Source: Planctomycetota bacterium
GTDB taxonomy: Bacteria > Planctomycetota > SZUA-567
Reading direction: 5' to 3'
DNA: 40,315 nucleotides
Assembly (NCBI GenBank): GCA_020060765.1
Contig: JAGUZQ010000118.1
Location: 1-40,315, forward strand
The notes beneath the pieces are model-generated. The model was not told the DNA's origin and did no database searches. It worked only from the letters and a program-made list of their open reading frames with translations. How positions within the stretch are numbered: the first letter of the stretch is position 1; every line of letters begins with the position of its first letter. Shown in pieces: positions 1 to 7,881 of the stretch. A program made the translations under genes and the position numbers.

Positions 1-2
1 AT

Positions 3-86
3 TCGGGCAAGGGAGTAGACTGGCACTTCACAACCTCCGACGCTCGGGTTAAATTGAAACGCCTCTATCCGGTAATTAAGGGCTGA
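3..86 (+). pseudogene. Possible transposase C-terminal fragment, cut by window edge
   Basis: An open frame enters from the left edge and stops at 84-86. Its last 27 residues contain WHFTTSDARVKLKRLYP, which resembles the extreme C-terminus of DDE (IS630-like) transposases; this is from memory of the family, not a search. The rest of the gene lies outside the window, so it cannot be said whether the gene is whole or broken. Just after the stop the nonamer TAGTCCCTT occurs twice (95-103 and 111-119), as might be found near the end of an insertion element. It could also be an unrelated short C-terminus. Confidence 0.4.
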
Positions 87-94
87 CAGGGTAC

Positions 95-119
95 TAGTCC
101 CTTAGCGCCTTAGTCCCTT
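95..119. repeat. Direct repeat TAGTCCCTT x2
   Basis: Two exact copies of TAGTCCCTT lie at 95-103 and 111-119, between the possible transposase tail and the 3' end of nth. They may belong to the terminal region of an insertion element, but the other end is not in the window, so no inverted repeat or target duplication can be confirmed. Confidence 0.35.
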
Positions 120-150
120 GTATGTCCCCCGTTGTTTGCGAGTGCTGTAT

Positions 151-789
151 TTAGTGATAGTATTCGCACAGTTTTTCCAAGGGGCAGATTTCGCATTCCG
201 GCTTGCGGGAATGGCAGACGCGGCGGCCGTGGAGGATGATCCGGTGCGAAAAATCGCCCCACGTTTCCCGCGGCAGCAATTCCGCCAGCGCCGCCTCGAT
301 CTTGACAGGATCGTCTAAGTCGTGCAGTCCCAACCGTTTACTCACCCGGCAGCAATGCGTATCGCACATGATGCCGGGCTGGTGAAAGGCGTTTACCAGC
401 ACGCAATTGGCGGTCTTGCGCCCCACTCCCGGCAGACGCACCAGTTCTTCCATGTTTGCCGGAATTTCTCCATTGAACTCGTCGGTCAACATCCGGGCGG
501 CGGCGATCAGATTTTTCGCCTTGTTTTTGAAAAGTCCCAAAGAGTGGACCAGCGGTTCAATCTGCGCGGGAGTCGCCTGCGCCATTTTGCTCGGAGTAGG
601 GAATTTCCTGAATAACGCAGGCGTAGCCTGGTTGACTTTTTTATCCGTACATTGCGCCGACAGAATGGTCGCCACCAAGATTTCAAAAGCGTTGCGGAAA
701 GCGAGTTCGCATTCGACTTCCGGATAGGCGGCCGCCAGCGCGGCGACGATTTTCCTTGCCCTGTTTTTAAGAACCGACCGACTCGCCAT
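151..789 (-). CDS. nth: Endonuclease III (base-excision repair glycosylase/AP lyase)
   Basis: The 212-residue protein matches the usual size of endonuclease III, which removes oxidised pyrimidines and cleaves the resulting abasic site during base-excision repair. The helix-hairpin-helix LPGVGRKTA is at 119-127 and carries the lysine nucleophile K125. The conserved aspartate is D143 (in CDTHCCRVS). The C-terminal [4Fe-4S] loop is intact: C192, C199, C202 and C208, in the spacing C-X6-C-X2-C-X5-C. The gene stands alone, divergent from the MATE exporter. A promoter-like pair lies upstream on the minus strand (819-846). The residues around D143 are Cys-rich compared with the common VDTHVFRV, a minor variation. 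Confidence 0.96.
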   Translation of the reverse strand: MASRSVLKNRARKIVAALAAAYPEVECELAFRNAFEILVATILSAQCTDKKVNQATPALFRKFPTPSKMAQATPAQIEPLVHSLGLFKNKAKNLIAAARMLTDEFNGEIPANMEELVRLPGVGRKTANCVLVNAFHQPGIMCDTHCCRVSKRLGLHDLDDPVKIEAALAELLPRETWGDFSHRIILHGRRVCHSRKPECEICPLEKLCEYYH

Positions 790-818
790 GTTTGATCCCG
801 CAAAAAAATCCTAGGTTA

Positions 819-846
819 ATTGTATTCCGGCCTCGTTTTTTGGCAA
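819..846 (-). promoter_or_regulatory. Putative sigma70-type promoter of nth
   Basis: On the minus strand TTGCCA (841-846) and TACAAT (819-824) are separated by 16 bp, about 30 bp ahead of the nth start codon. Both boxes are close to the consensus. Confidence 0.5.
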
Positions 847-920
847 CCGTAATGTCTGGCGAAACGCAGCACTGAGATTCCGGCACGGCGTTTTTTTTTC
901 AAATGTTGCCCATTACGCTC

Positions 921-948
921 TTGACACTCTCTAATAATCATTTAAAAT
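921..948 (+). promoter_or_regulatory. Putative sigma70-type promoter of the MATE gene
   Basis: A perfect -35 box TTGACA (921-926) is followed after 16 bp by TAAAAT (943-948). The expected start of transcription is about 955, giving a leader of roughly 100 nt. Palindromes overlap the -10 box (see the operator entry). Confidence 0.6.
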
Positions 949-968
949 GACCATTTGAATTATCATTT
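935..968. promoter_or_regulatory. Cluster of small palindromes over the -10 box (candidate operator)
   Basis: TCATTT-A-AAATGA (938-950) is a perfect palindrome over the -10 box of the MATE promoter. AAATG-AC-CATTT (945-956) overlaps it, and a further TATCATTT (960-967) repeats the left half. Such overlapping dyads at -10 are typical of repressor sites, for example those of drug-responsive MarR or TetR regulators, but no regulator gene is adjacent. Confidence 0.4.
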
Positions 969-1053
969 TGTCGATCTATCTTGCCGATCAGTCGCGCCGG
1001 TCACGTTTGGCTGATAGCAGAAATGCGCCATTGCGCGAAGGGAACGTTCCGCC

Positions 1054-2403
1054 TTGAAGAAAAATCCTCCTTCTCTCACCACCGGCTCGATCACCGGCCA
1101 CTTGGTGAGACTTACCCTTCCCATGATCGGCGGCATTTTCGCCATGTCGGCGTTTAACCTGGCAGACGCTTATTTCGTGGCGAAACTCGGCACTGCGGAA
1201 CTGGCTGCAATCAGTTTCACTTTTCCGGTGGTGATGGTGGTGGGCGCCATTGCCATGGGGCTGGGCATGGGGGCGTCGATCGTGGTCAGCCGCGCCATCG
1301 GCGGCGGCGAGCGCGATCAGGCGAAAAAACTGGCGACCAGTTGCCTGCTGTTGGCGATGTTTGTGGTTGCTGTTTTCTCTGCGGTTGGCCTGCTGACCAT
1401 GGAGCCGCTGTTCCGGTTGCTGGGGGCGGAGCCGGATCTGATGCCGATGATCAAGTCGTACATGACAGTCTGGTTTGTCTGCGTGTGGGTGCTGATTATT
1501 CCGATGGTGGGCAACAACTGCATTCGCGCCACCGGCGACATGCTGACTCCCGGCATTATCATGATCGTGCTGGCGGTCATGAACGTGATACTGGATCCGA
1601 TTTTTATTTTCGGTTATTTCGGCTGCCCGGCAATGGGGATTTTCGGCGCGGCGCTGGCTACGGTGGTGTCGCGGGGGCTGGGGGTGATTCTTTCCCTCTA
1701 CATTCTCATTCATCGGCTGGGTCTGATCGACTGGAAACTGCCGCGCGTACGCGAGACGCTCCGGCAATGGGCGGGAATCCTGCGTGTCGCGCTACCCGCC
1801 GCCGCGACGCATCTGCTGATGCCGTTGGCGATGGGGTTCACCACCCGCCTGGTCGCGGATTACGGCCACGAGGCGGTGGCGGCGGTCGGTTCCGGCGGCA
1901 GAATCATACACCTGGCCTACATGATTCCGATTGCGCTGGGGTCGGTGCTGATTCCCTTTTCCGGGCAGAACTGGGGCGCGGGGGAATATGCCAGGGTGGA
2001 GCAGGCATGGTCGCTCAGCAACCGCTTCAGCCTCTATTACGGATTGGCCTGCACCGCCTTGTCGATTCCCCTGCTGGAGCCGATGGCGCGGATTTTTTCC
2101 GACGGTAACACTTTTGTTTTCGCGTTCCAGCTTTTCCTGCTGATCTCCTTCGCGGGTTCAGGTTTGCAGCACGTGGCGGTGCATTCCGGTTTCGTGCTTA
2201 ACGCCATAGGTTATCCAATAGTCGCCCTGTTTTTCAACGCAGGCCGGGTTTTCCTGTTGATGTGCCCGTTGGCGTGGCTGGGCGGGATGTGGCTGGGGAT
2301 GACTGGGATTTTCATCGGCATAGCATTGTCCCAGGTCATCGCCGGGCTGGGTGTCAGGTCGGCATTACCCGCCGTCATCCGTTCCGCCGTTTCGCCATCG
2401 TAA
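1054..2403 (+). CDS. MATE family multidrug/cation antiporter
   Basis: The 449-residue, almost wholly hydrophobic protein has the length and 12-helix layout of MATE exporters, which expel drugs or metabolites across the inner membrane in exchange for Na+ or H+. The N-terminal region matches the family pattern (LVRLTLPMIGGIFAMSAFNLADAYFVAKLG, residues about 19-48, shown here only as a landmark by position; key parts are the early LTLPMI and the VAKLG that follows). The start is the TTG at 1054, with AAGGGA about 11 nt upstream; there is no in-frame ATG nearby. The gene has its own promoter at 921-948 and nothing links it to a neighbour. The substrate cannot be told from sequence. Confidence 0.9.
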   Translation: MKKNPPSLTTGSITGHLVRLTLPMIGGIFAMSAFNLADAYFVAKLGTAELAAISFTFPVVMVVGAIAMGLGMGASIVVSRAIGGGERDQAKKLATSCLLLAMFVVAVFSAVGLLTMEPLFRLLGAEPDLMPMIKSYMTVWFVCVWVLIIPMVGNNCIRATGDMLTPGIIMIVLAVMNVILDPIFIFGYFGCPAMGIFGAALATVVSRGLGVILSLYILIHRLGLIDWKLPRVRETLRQWAGILRVALPAAATHLLMPLAMGFTTRLVADYGHEAVAAVGSGGRIIHLAYMIPIALGSVLIPFSGQNWGAGEYARVEQAWSLSNRFSLYYGLACTALSIPLLEPMARIFSDGNTFVFAFQLFLLISFAGSGLQHVAVHSGFVLNAIGYPIVALFFNAGRVFLLMCPLAWLGGMWLGMTGIFIGIALSQVIAGLGVRSALPAVIRSAVSPS

Positions 2404-2539
2404 TGAAATAATGCCTGCGTTGCGTTTTTTCTACCGCTCCTGAAAAAAATATCACATAATTTCGTAACCTGTCGGCTATATGCGACCCTGTAAATTATGG
2501 AACCAACAAGCCGCAGTTTTTTCTTGATAGGAGGCAGGA

Positions 2540-4609
2540 ATGTCACAAATCCGCAAAATTTCCGCAATCACCGTGTCAACTATCGTGGGCATACTATTTT
2601 TTTACTCCGGTTGTGAGGAAAAATCTGCCGAGTCTGGGTCGAAATCCGGCAAGGTAAAGGAGAGCACCGCCGAGTCTGTGCACAATGAGGAAGCATTGCG
2701 AGGGAAGAAGCATGAATTCGCCGCTAGGCGTGACTTGAAGTCGCTTAAAGGCGTGGCCTTGGCTGTTACTTTCGAAAACGGAGCCGACGCCGAATTCGCC
2801 GCCAATGATTCCAAGGCCGAGATTCACGGCGCGAATGTGGTCGAAGACGGTTTTATCGGCAAGGGTTTGCGCCTGGGGAAAGATGCCTGGGCTAGTTACA
2901 ACGCGAAAGACAATTTTTCCGGCGAGGGCATGACTGTCATGTTCTGGTTCAAACCCGCGTGGGATGATGAAAAGGACACGGCGGAACACACGATATTTTC
3001 CCTGCCCTGGAACGAACCGGCCGGAAAAGACATCCCGCCATACACCGCTTTTACCGACGGCTGGTGGGACGCAAAGCAGACATATTTCATCATGAACAAC
3101 TGGTATTGCAACGCCAAGCGCAGCCTTGTTCATTATCCCAGGGACAAGTGGATTCACGTCGCCTGCGTCAGCCGGTACGGCCCCGGCGGCGGCGCGCGTT
3201 ATTTCATCAACGGCGATCTGCGCGGCACCGGCGCTGCCAAGCCCGACACTCCGGCCAGACTCACGCCCAAATCCCGCTTCTACCTCGGTTCCGACCTGGG
3301 TACGCACAACCCCGCCAAGCGTTCCGCCCCCGGCGTCGTCGACGAACTGTTGATCTATAACCGCGCCCTGACAGACGACGAAATCAGAAAAGCGATTGCG
3401 CAATATCCCGGCTGGAACGACCGGGCGACTATCGGCAACGTCGATCCCGAAATGGCGGCGACTCTCGCCAAGCCCTATACTCCCCGCCGCGACAAGCAGG
3501 GCCGGATTCTGGAAAGCCGCGTCATCGCCGACGAAAACTGGGAATGGCTGACCGAGGAAAGCGCCGACAAAACGCTGGATAAGATCAAGCGCGCCGGGTT
3601 CAACGTCTTTGTTCCCTGCGTCTGGAAGGCGTGGGGCGCGAGTTACCGTACTGACCTGTATTATTATCCCGACAAGATGCGCGCCCAGAAAGATCCGGAA
3701 GAAGCTAAAAAGGCCTTCGCCGACGGGCGCGACCCGCTGAAACGGTTGATCGAGAAAGCCCATGCGCTGGGAATCGAAGTCCATCCCTGGTTCTGCGTGG
3801 TCTACGGCACCAGCGAGCACGTGCCGGAAACTGTTCCGGGTGTCGCCGATGCGCGCGAACTTTTCAGTAATCAGAAATGGAAAGACGGCAAACCAGGGTT
3901 AGCCTTCGACGCGCACAGCGAAACATTCCGCACATTCATCGTCAACATCATGCTGGATATGGTGAAGCGCTACGAGGTCGACGGCCTCAACCTCGACTAT
4001 ATCCGCACCGGTATAAAATGCACGTGCGAACGCTGCCGGAAACAATACCATGAAAAATACGGGCGCGATCTGCTGGCTGACTGGAAGGAATACGACAAAC
4101 TGGATAACGAGGGAAAACTGAAGACAACTCTTGAGCAGTGGCAGGAAGACGCAATCTCCGATATCTGGCGGAGGGTTTCCGCAGGCGCGCGCAAACTGAA
4201 ACCGAATATCCTGATGTCAGCCTATTCCCACGTTTATCCCGACCATGCGGATTGGCAGGGGCGCAAGCCGATTCTGTGGGAAAAGAACGGCTGGTGCGAC
4301 TTCATGATGGATATGAGCTATGAAACCTGTCTCGATCCCAAACGCCTGGACGACGCCCGCAAAGCGATAACCAATCCCGATTCAATCGTCTACGTCTGCG
4401 GCAATTATGAGGTAGACGAGCAGGGGCAGGGGATGAGCCGCGATGCCGCGCTCGTTGCTAACCTGATGGAATATTGCCAGAAGCGCTGGCCGGGATCGGC
4501 GGTGTCGCTGTATCTTCTCACCCGCCTGGATGAAGCACAGATCAAGGCTTTGCGGGAAGGCCCGTTTAGGGAAGACTCGTTGCCCAGCTGGAAACTTATG
4601 AAGAAGTAA
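2540..4609 (+). CDS. Lipoprotein with LamG-like domain and GHL10-type glycosyl hydrolase domain
   Basis: Translation starts at 2540 behind an AGGAGGCAG ribosome site. Residues 7-24 form a hydrophobic signal and Y22-S-G-C25 is a probable lipobox, so the mature protein should be anchored by C25. Residues about 70-285 form a concanavalin-like LamG domain (it ends VVDELLIYNRALTDDE). Residues about 325-680 form a TIM-barrel glycosyl-hydrolase-like domain of the GHL10/DUF187 type, with HPWF (415-418) and the acidic strand end LNLDYIR (D486). A Cys cluster, C494, C496 and C499, follows. E. coli DigH (YddW) in this family cuts peptide-free peptidoglycan strands; a wall role here is inference, supported weakly by LysM and dapF genes next door. 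A dietary or extracellular glycan substrate is equally possible. Confidence 0.8.
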   Translation: MSQIRKISAITVSTIVGILFFYSGCEEKSAESGSKSGKVKESTAESVHNEEALRGKKHEFAARRDLKSLKGVALAVTFENGADAEFAANDSKAEIHGANVVEDGFIGKGLRLGKDAWASYNAKDNFSGEGMTVMFWFKPAWDDEKDTAEHTIFSLPWNEPAGKDIPPYTAFTDGWWDAKQTYFIMNNWYCNAKRSLVHYPRDKWIHVACVSRYGPGGGARYFINGDLRGTGAAKPDTPARLTPKSRFYLGSDLGTHNPAKRSAPGVVDELLIYNRALTDDEIRKAIAQYPGWNDRATIGNVDPEMAATLAKPYTPRRDKQGRILESRVIADENWEWLTEESADKTLDKIKRAGFNVFVPCVWKAWGASYRTDLYYYPDKMRAQKDPEEAKKAFADGRDPLKRLIEKAHALGIEVHPWFCVVYGTSEHVPETVPGVADARELFSNQKWKDGKPGLAFDAHSETFRTFIVNIMLDMVKRYEVDGLNLDYIRTGIKCTCERCRKQYHEKYGRDLLADWKEYDKLDNEGKLKTTLEQWQEDAISDIWRRVSAGARKLKPNILMSAYSHVYPDHADWQGRKPILWEKNGWCDFMMDMSYETCLDPKRLDDARKAITNPDSIVYVCGNYEVDEQGQGMSRDAALVANLMEYCQKRWPGSAVSLYLLTRLDEAQIKALREGPFREDSLPSWKLMKK

Positions 4610-4636
4610 GCTAACTAAGGCAATCGGCAGTATACC

Positions 4637-4670
4637 AGAGGGCGGTCTCAATTAACCGAGGCTGCCCTCT
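4637..4670. terminator. Weak bidirectional hairpin between convergent genes
   Basis: AGAGGGC (4637-4643) pairs with GCCCTCT (4664-4670) between the convergent lipoprotein gene and dapF. The loop is 20 nt and no T-run follows on either strand, so intrinsic termination is uncertain. Confidence 0.3.
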
Positions 4671-4671
4671 G

Positions 4672-5484
4672 TCACCACTCCATCTCGCCGCGGTAAACGC
4701 GAACCACCGGACCTTCGAGATAGACGTTTTTCACGCTGTCGGCGGCGATTTCGAAAGAGATATTCAACAACACCCCGCTGCGGCTGCGCACCGTCACGGG
4801 GCTGCTCATGCCGTACACTTCCGCCGCGACGATAGACGCCGCGACCGAGCCGGTGCCGCAGGCCAAGGTTTCATCCTCGACCCCGCGCTCGTAGGTGCGT
4901 AGCGCCACGCGGTTCTCTCCGTCCGCCGCCATGAAATTGGCGTTGGTGCCGGCGGGGGCGAATTTTTCGTGATAACGGATCGCCGCGCCGTCGGGACGGA
5001 TATCGACTTTTTCCAAATCCGGGACAGGCACGATCACGTGCGGCACGCCGGTGTTGAGAAAATACGCGTCGGCGCTTTTGCTGTTGTAAGAAAGCTTTTC
5101 TATCTTTTTCGGCAGTGTCGCATCGGTCAGTTTGACCCTCGCGCCGCCGGGAGTGAGAGTCGCTTCGATCGGCCCGGCAATGGTGCGGAAGGTCATGCTT
5201 TTTCCCGCTGCGCCAATCGCATTCGCGAACACCGCCACGCAGCGGCTGCCGTTGCCGCACATCTCGGCTTCCGACCCGTCGGCGTTGAAGAAGCGCCACT
5301 TGAAATTCAGCTCGGGGTCGTTCTCCACGAAGATCACGCCGTCGGCGCCTACCGCCGTGCCGCGCGGACAGACGTGCCTGACAAATTCGATGCGTTCGCT
5401 GTCGGAGATGATTCCGGCGCGATTGTCGATCATGACGAAGTCGTTGCCGCTGCCTTGCAACTTCTCGAAGTTGATGAGTTTCAT
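4672..5484 (-). CDS. dapF: Diaminopimelate epimerase
   Basis: The 270-residue protein converts LL- to meso-diaminopimelate, the last step before the cross-linking residue of peptidoglycan and before lysine. It shows the family start KLQGSGNDFVMID (8-20) and both catalytic cysteines: C76 in MCGNGSRC and C209 in LACGTGS, which act as the acid/base pair in this cofactor-free enzyme. Length is normal. It follows the LysM gene by 9 bp in the same direction, so the two are probably co-transcribed from the promoter at 6664-6692. It implies meso-DAP peptidoglycan or at least DAP-route lysine synthesis in the host. Confidence 0.96.
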   Translation of the reverse strand: MKLINFEKLQGSGNDFVMIDNRAGIISDSERIEFVRHVCPRGTAVGADGVIFVENDPELNFKWRFFNADGSEAEMCGNGSRCVAVFANAIGAAGKSMTFRTIAGPIEATLTPGGARVKLTDATLPKKIEKLSYNSKSADAYFLNTGVPHVIVPVPDLEKVDIRPDGAAIRYHEKFAPAGTNANFMAADGENRVALRTYERGVEDETLACGTGSVAASIVAAEVYGMSSPVTVRSRSGVLLNISFEIAADSVKNVYLEGPVVRVYRGEMEW

Positions 5485-5493
5485 GAAGTCTTT

Positions 5494-6528
5494 CTATTTG
5501 TGCGCGTAGGGTGGGATCGTCAGGGTGACGCCGGCGTTTAGTTTTTCCGGCGTGGCCATCTTGTCGCGGTTGGCGGCGTAAATCTGTTTCCAGCCATCGG
5601 TCGCGCCGTAAACCTTGCGGGAGATGATGCAGAGATTATCGCCCGGCTGCACGCGGTAGGTGCGCGTTTCCGTCGCGATGGTTTCGACTTCGCCTGCCGC
5701 TTCGGCGGCGGGGATTTTCAACCTGGTTCCCGCTTTCAAGGATGTCGTCGTGTCCTTGAGGCCGTTTTCACGGCGAAGCAGTTCGAGGAATTTCCACTCG
5801 GTGCTGCCGTAATATTTCACCGCCACGGAATAGAGGCTGTCATTCCGTTTGACGGTATGGAATAGTTCCTCTGCGGTTGGCTGGGGAGTTTTCCGTACCG
5901 TTTCGGTCGCGCCGGGGATCAGCAGCTTCATGCCGACAGCCAGGCGATTCTTGTCCGGCATCGCATCGCGATTGGCCTGGAAGATGTCGTCGCTGCGGGA
6001 AGCGCTGCCCAGCAGATGCCCGGCGATAGAAGATAGAGTATCGCCACTCTTAACGACATAATATGTGCCGGATGCCGGAGTTTCGATTTCGATAGATGAT
6101 TTTTTTTCGGCGATGCTGACCCGATCCACCGCAGGCGGGGGTGGGAGGACGTTTTTTTTCTGTTCCAGCGCCGGGGGGGCTGGCTCCAAGGTGATCTGCG
6201 CACCGCCGCCGATTGGTTCCTCAGTGTTGCCGGGGAGAGGCGTGGGCAGTGGTGACGGCGGCATTTCGCCCGAATTTACCGTGATGCCCTCATCCTCGGC
6301 GATCTGGTCGAGGTCGGATTCGGTCAGTCCCAGGGGCGAGGCGGGCATGGAGACGTTTTCCGGAATAGGGGAACGCTCTTCGGGCTGAGCGGCGGTAAGC
6401 TGTTTGCCGGGGTCTTCCTGCACTTCCGTCGCCGGGCGACTGTAGAGGCGGTAGCCCCAGAAACCGAGCGCGCCCAGCAGGACTATCGCCACCATGCCGA
6501 CATGCCGACTCACGTTTGCCTCCGCCAT
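5494..6528 (-). CDS. Membrane-anchored protein with three LysM domains
   Basis: The 344-residue protein has a short N-terminus, one membrane helix (about 11-28), a long Pro/Glu-rich linker (about 35-150) and three LysM domains at 156-205, 222-273 and 290-339. LysM modules bind the GlcNAc-containing backbone of peptidoglycan, so the protein probably tethers the inner membrane to the wall from the periplasm. No hydrolase or amidase domain is present, so it is a binder or scaffold rather than an enzyme. The start ATG at 6528 has GGGAGA seven nt upstream. dapF follows 9 bp downstream. Confidence 0.88.
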   Translation of the reverse strand: MAEANVSRHVGMVAIVLLGALGFWGYRLYSRPATEVQEDPGKQLTAAQPEERSPIPENVSMPASPLGLTESDLDQIAEDEGITVNSGEMPPSPLPTPLPGNTEEPIGGGAQITLEPAPPALEQKKNVLPPPPAVDRVSIAEKKSSIEIETPASGTYYVVKSGDTLSSIAGHLLGSASRSDDIFQANRDAMPDKNRLAVGMKLLIPGATETVRKTPQPTAEELFHTVKRNDSLYSVAVKYYGSTEWKFLELLRRENGLKDTTTSLKAGTRLKIPAAEAAGEVETIATETRTYRVQPGDNLCIISRKVYGATDGWKQIYAANRDKMATPEKLNAGVTLTIPPYAHK

Positions 6529-6663
6529 TGTAAATTCTCCCGCGCGGAAAAGACGAAGCTACGACCGGGAAATCAACGCCTCGCCGGAAAATATCAGAAC
6601 ACCTTCACTGATTGCGCCTGTAGTCCGGGATGATCTCAAGTAAGCCGACTTTGCGCAGCTTTC

Positions 6664-6692
6664 AGGTTAGGGCAAAACCACGGCGTTGTCAA
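6664..6692 (-). promoter_or_regulatory. Putative promoter of the LysM-dapF operon
   Basis: On the minus strand TTGACA (6687-6692) and TAACCT (6664-6669) are 17 bp apart. The predicted leader to the LysM start codon is about 130 nt. Confidence 0.5.
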
Positions 6693-6774
6693 GCGGGATG
6701 TAGGGCTTTTTTATATTCAGCCATCAAGCCATTTCAGATACTCCGGATAATATTAGGCATTTCTCCGAAAAAAG

Positions 6775-6802
6775 TTGAATCACGCTTCCGATTCCATATA
6801 CT
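6775..6802 (+). promoter_or_regulatory. Putative promoter of the ABC/DUF4340 operon
   Basis: TTGAAT (6775-6780) and TATACT (6797-6802) are 16 bp apart. Transcription would start near 6809, about 100 nt before the ATPase start codon. Confidence 0.5.
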
Positions 6803-6838
6803 TTGCAGAACTAATCGCCAGGCGCAGTTCCCTCGAGT

Positions 6839-6867
6839 AAGGGGGCAAAGAAAATTTTCGCTCCCTT
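6839..6867 (+). other. Stem-loop in leader of ABC operon
   Basis: AAGGGGGC (6839-6846) pairs with GCTCCCTT (6860-6867), with one G-U pair; the self-complementary GAAAATTTTC lies in the loop. It sits about 40 nt before the start codon and could tune mRNA stability or translation. No poly-T follows, so it is not a standard terminator. Confidence 0.35.
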
Positions 6868-6909
6868 TGGGGGTTGGTGATATCGAGTAGTAATGGAGAT
6901 AATTCCGTC

Positions 6910-7881
6910 GTGATAGAAGTCCGGGAACTGACAAAATATTACGGCAACCGTGCGGCGCTGTCCGACGTGTCCTTCATCGTCAACGACGGCGAGACGGTGG
7001 GTTTTCTTGGCGCTAACGGCGCAGGCAAATCCACAACCATGCGCATCCTCACCGGTTTTCTTTCCGCCACATCCGGCAGCGCGAAAATCGCTGGTTTTGA
7101 TGTGGAGCGCGACTCCCTGGAGGTGCGCAGGCGTATCGGTTATCTGCCCGAAAGCACGCCTCTCTATCGCGACATGCGGGTGCGCGAATTCCTGACTTAC
7201 CGGGCGAAACTGAAAGGGGTGGAGCGCAGCGTTCGTAACGGCGCGATCGAGGAGGCCATGCGGCATTGTAGACTGACTGCCGAATCCGGCGGGCAGGATA
7301 TGACCGGGCGCCTGATCGGGCATCTGTCAAAAGGTTACCGCCAGCGCGTGGGGCTGGCCGACAGTCTGCTGGGCAGGCCGGAATTGCTGATCCTGGACGA
7401 GCCTACGGTGGGTCTCGACCCCAACCAGGTGGTGGAGACGCGCAGCCTGATTCAGGAACTGGGAAAAAACAGAACGGTGTTTCTTTCCACCCATATTCTG
7501 CACGAGGTGGAGCTGGTCTGCAATCGGGTGGTGATTATCGACCGGGGTAGCATCGTGGCCGAGGGGGACACGCGCGAGTTGTGCGACCGGTACGCAGACG
7601 AGCGGCAGATGACGCTGGCGCTGCTGGCGGAGGGGAATCCCGCGCCGGAACTGGGCGTTCTGGCGGGGGTGGAGGTGCTGAAGTCGGAGCCGGATATCGA
7701 GGGTGTGTGGCAGGTGCGGCTGAAATTCACCAAGGGCAGCGACCCGCGCCGCTCCATCGGCGAGCTGGCTAACGCTCGCGGCTGGCTGGTGCGGGAGATG
7801 AGACTGGAACCGGTGCGGCTGGAAGATATTTTCGTGAAAATTACCAGGGGCGTGAGCCGGTCGGGAGGGAACGCCGGGTGA
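6910..7881 (+). CDS. ABC transporter ATP-binding protein, GldA-like
   Basis: This is the nucleotide-binding subunit of an ABC-2 type transporter. The GTG at 6910 is preferred as start (323 residues, beginning VIEVRELTKYYG), with GGAG at 6894-6897; the frame is open to a TTG at 6874. Walker A GANGAGKST is at 34-42, the signature LSKGYRQR at 139-146, Walker B LLILDEP at 159-165 and the switch histidine H195 in LSTH. All are intact. The stop overlaps the next start in GTGA (7878-7881), a sign of translational coupling. Homologues next to GldG-type and DUF4340 genes are common in many phyla. In Bacteroidetes GldA is linked to gliding; elsewhere the substrate is unknown. Confidence 0.92.
   Translation: MIEVRELTKYYGNRAALSDVSFIVNDGETVGFLGANGAGKSTTMRILTGFLSATSGSAKIAGFDVERDSLEVRRRIGYLPESTPLYRDMRVREFLTYRAKLKGVERSVRNGAIEEAMRHCRLTAESGGQDMTGRLIGHLSKGYRQRVGLADSLLGRPELLILDEPTVGLDPNQVVETRSLIQELGKNRTVFLSTHILHEVELVCNRVVIIDRGSIVAEGDTRELCDRYADERQMTLALLAEGNPAPELGVLAGVEVLKSEPDIEGVWQVRLKFTKGSDPRRSIGELANARGWLVREMRLEPVRLEDIFVKITRGVSRSGGNAG

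Larger units (their letters stand above)
6529..6909. other. Divergent intergenic region, LysM/dapF operon and ABC operon
   Basis: This 381-bp gap carries no convincing gene. It holds a leftward promoter (6664-6692) for the LysM-dapF pair, a rightward promoter (6775-6802) for the ABC operon, and a stem-loop (6839-6867) in the ABC leader. The remaining sequence was read for tRNA or SRP RNA features and none was seen. Confidence 0.6.

Noticed and set aside
2594..3820. Antisense open frame (408 codons) inside the LamG lipoprotein gene
   Set aside because: The sense strand has a ribosome site, signal peptide and two recognisable domains; the antisense product shows none.
6600..6700. Possible tRNA or small stable RNA in the LysM/ABC gap
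   Set aside because: No T-loop (GGTTCRA) with matching acceptor stem and no SRP-type GGAA loop was found; the sequence is better explained by the divergent promoters.
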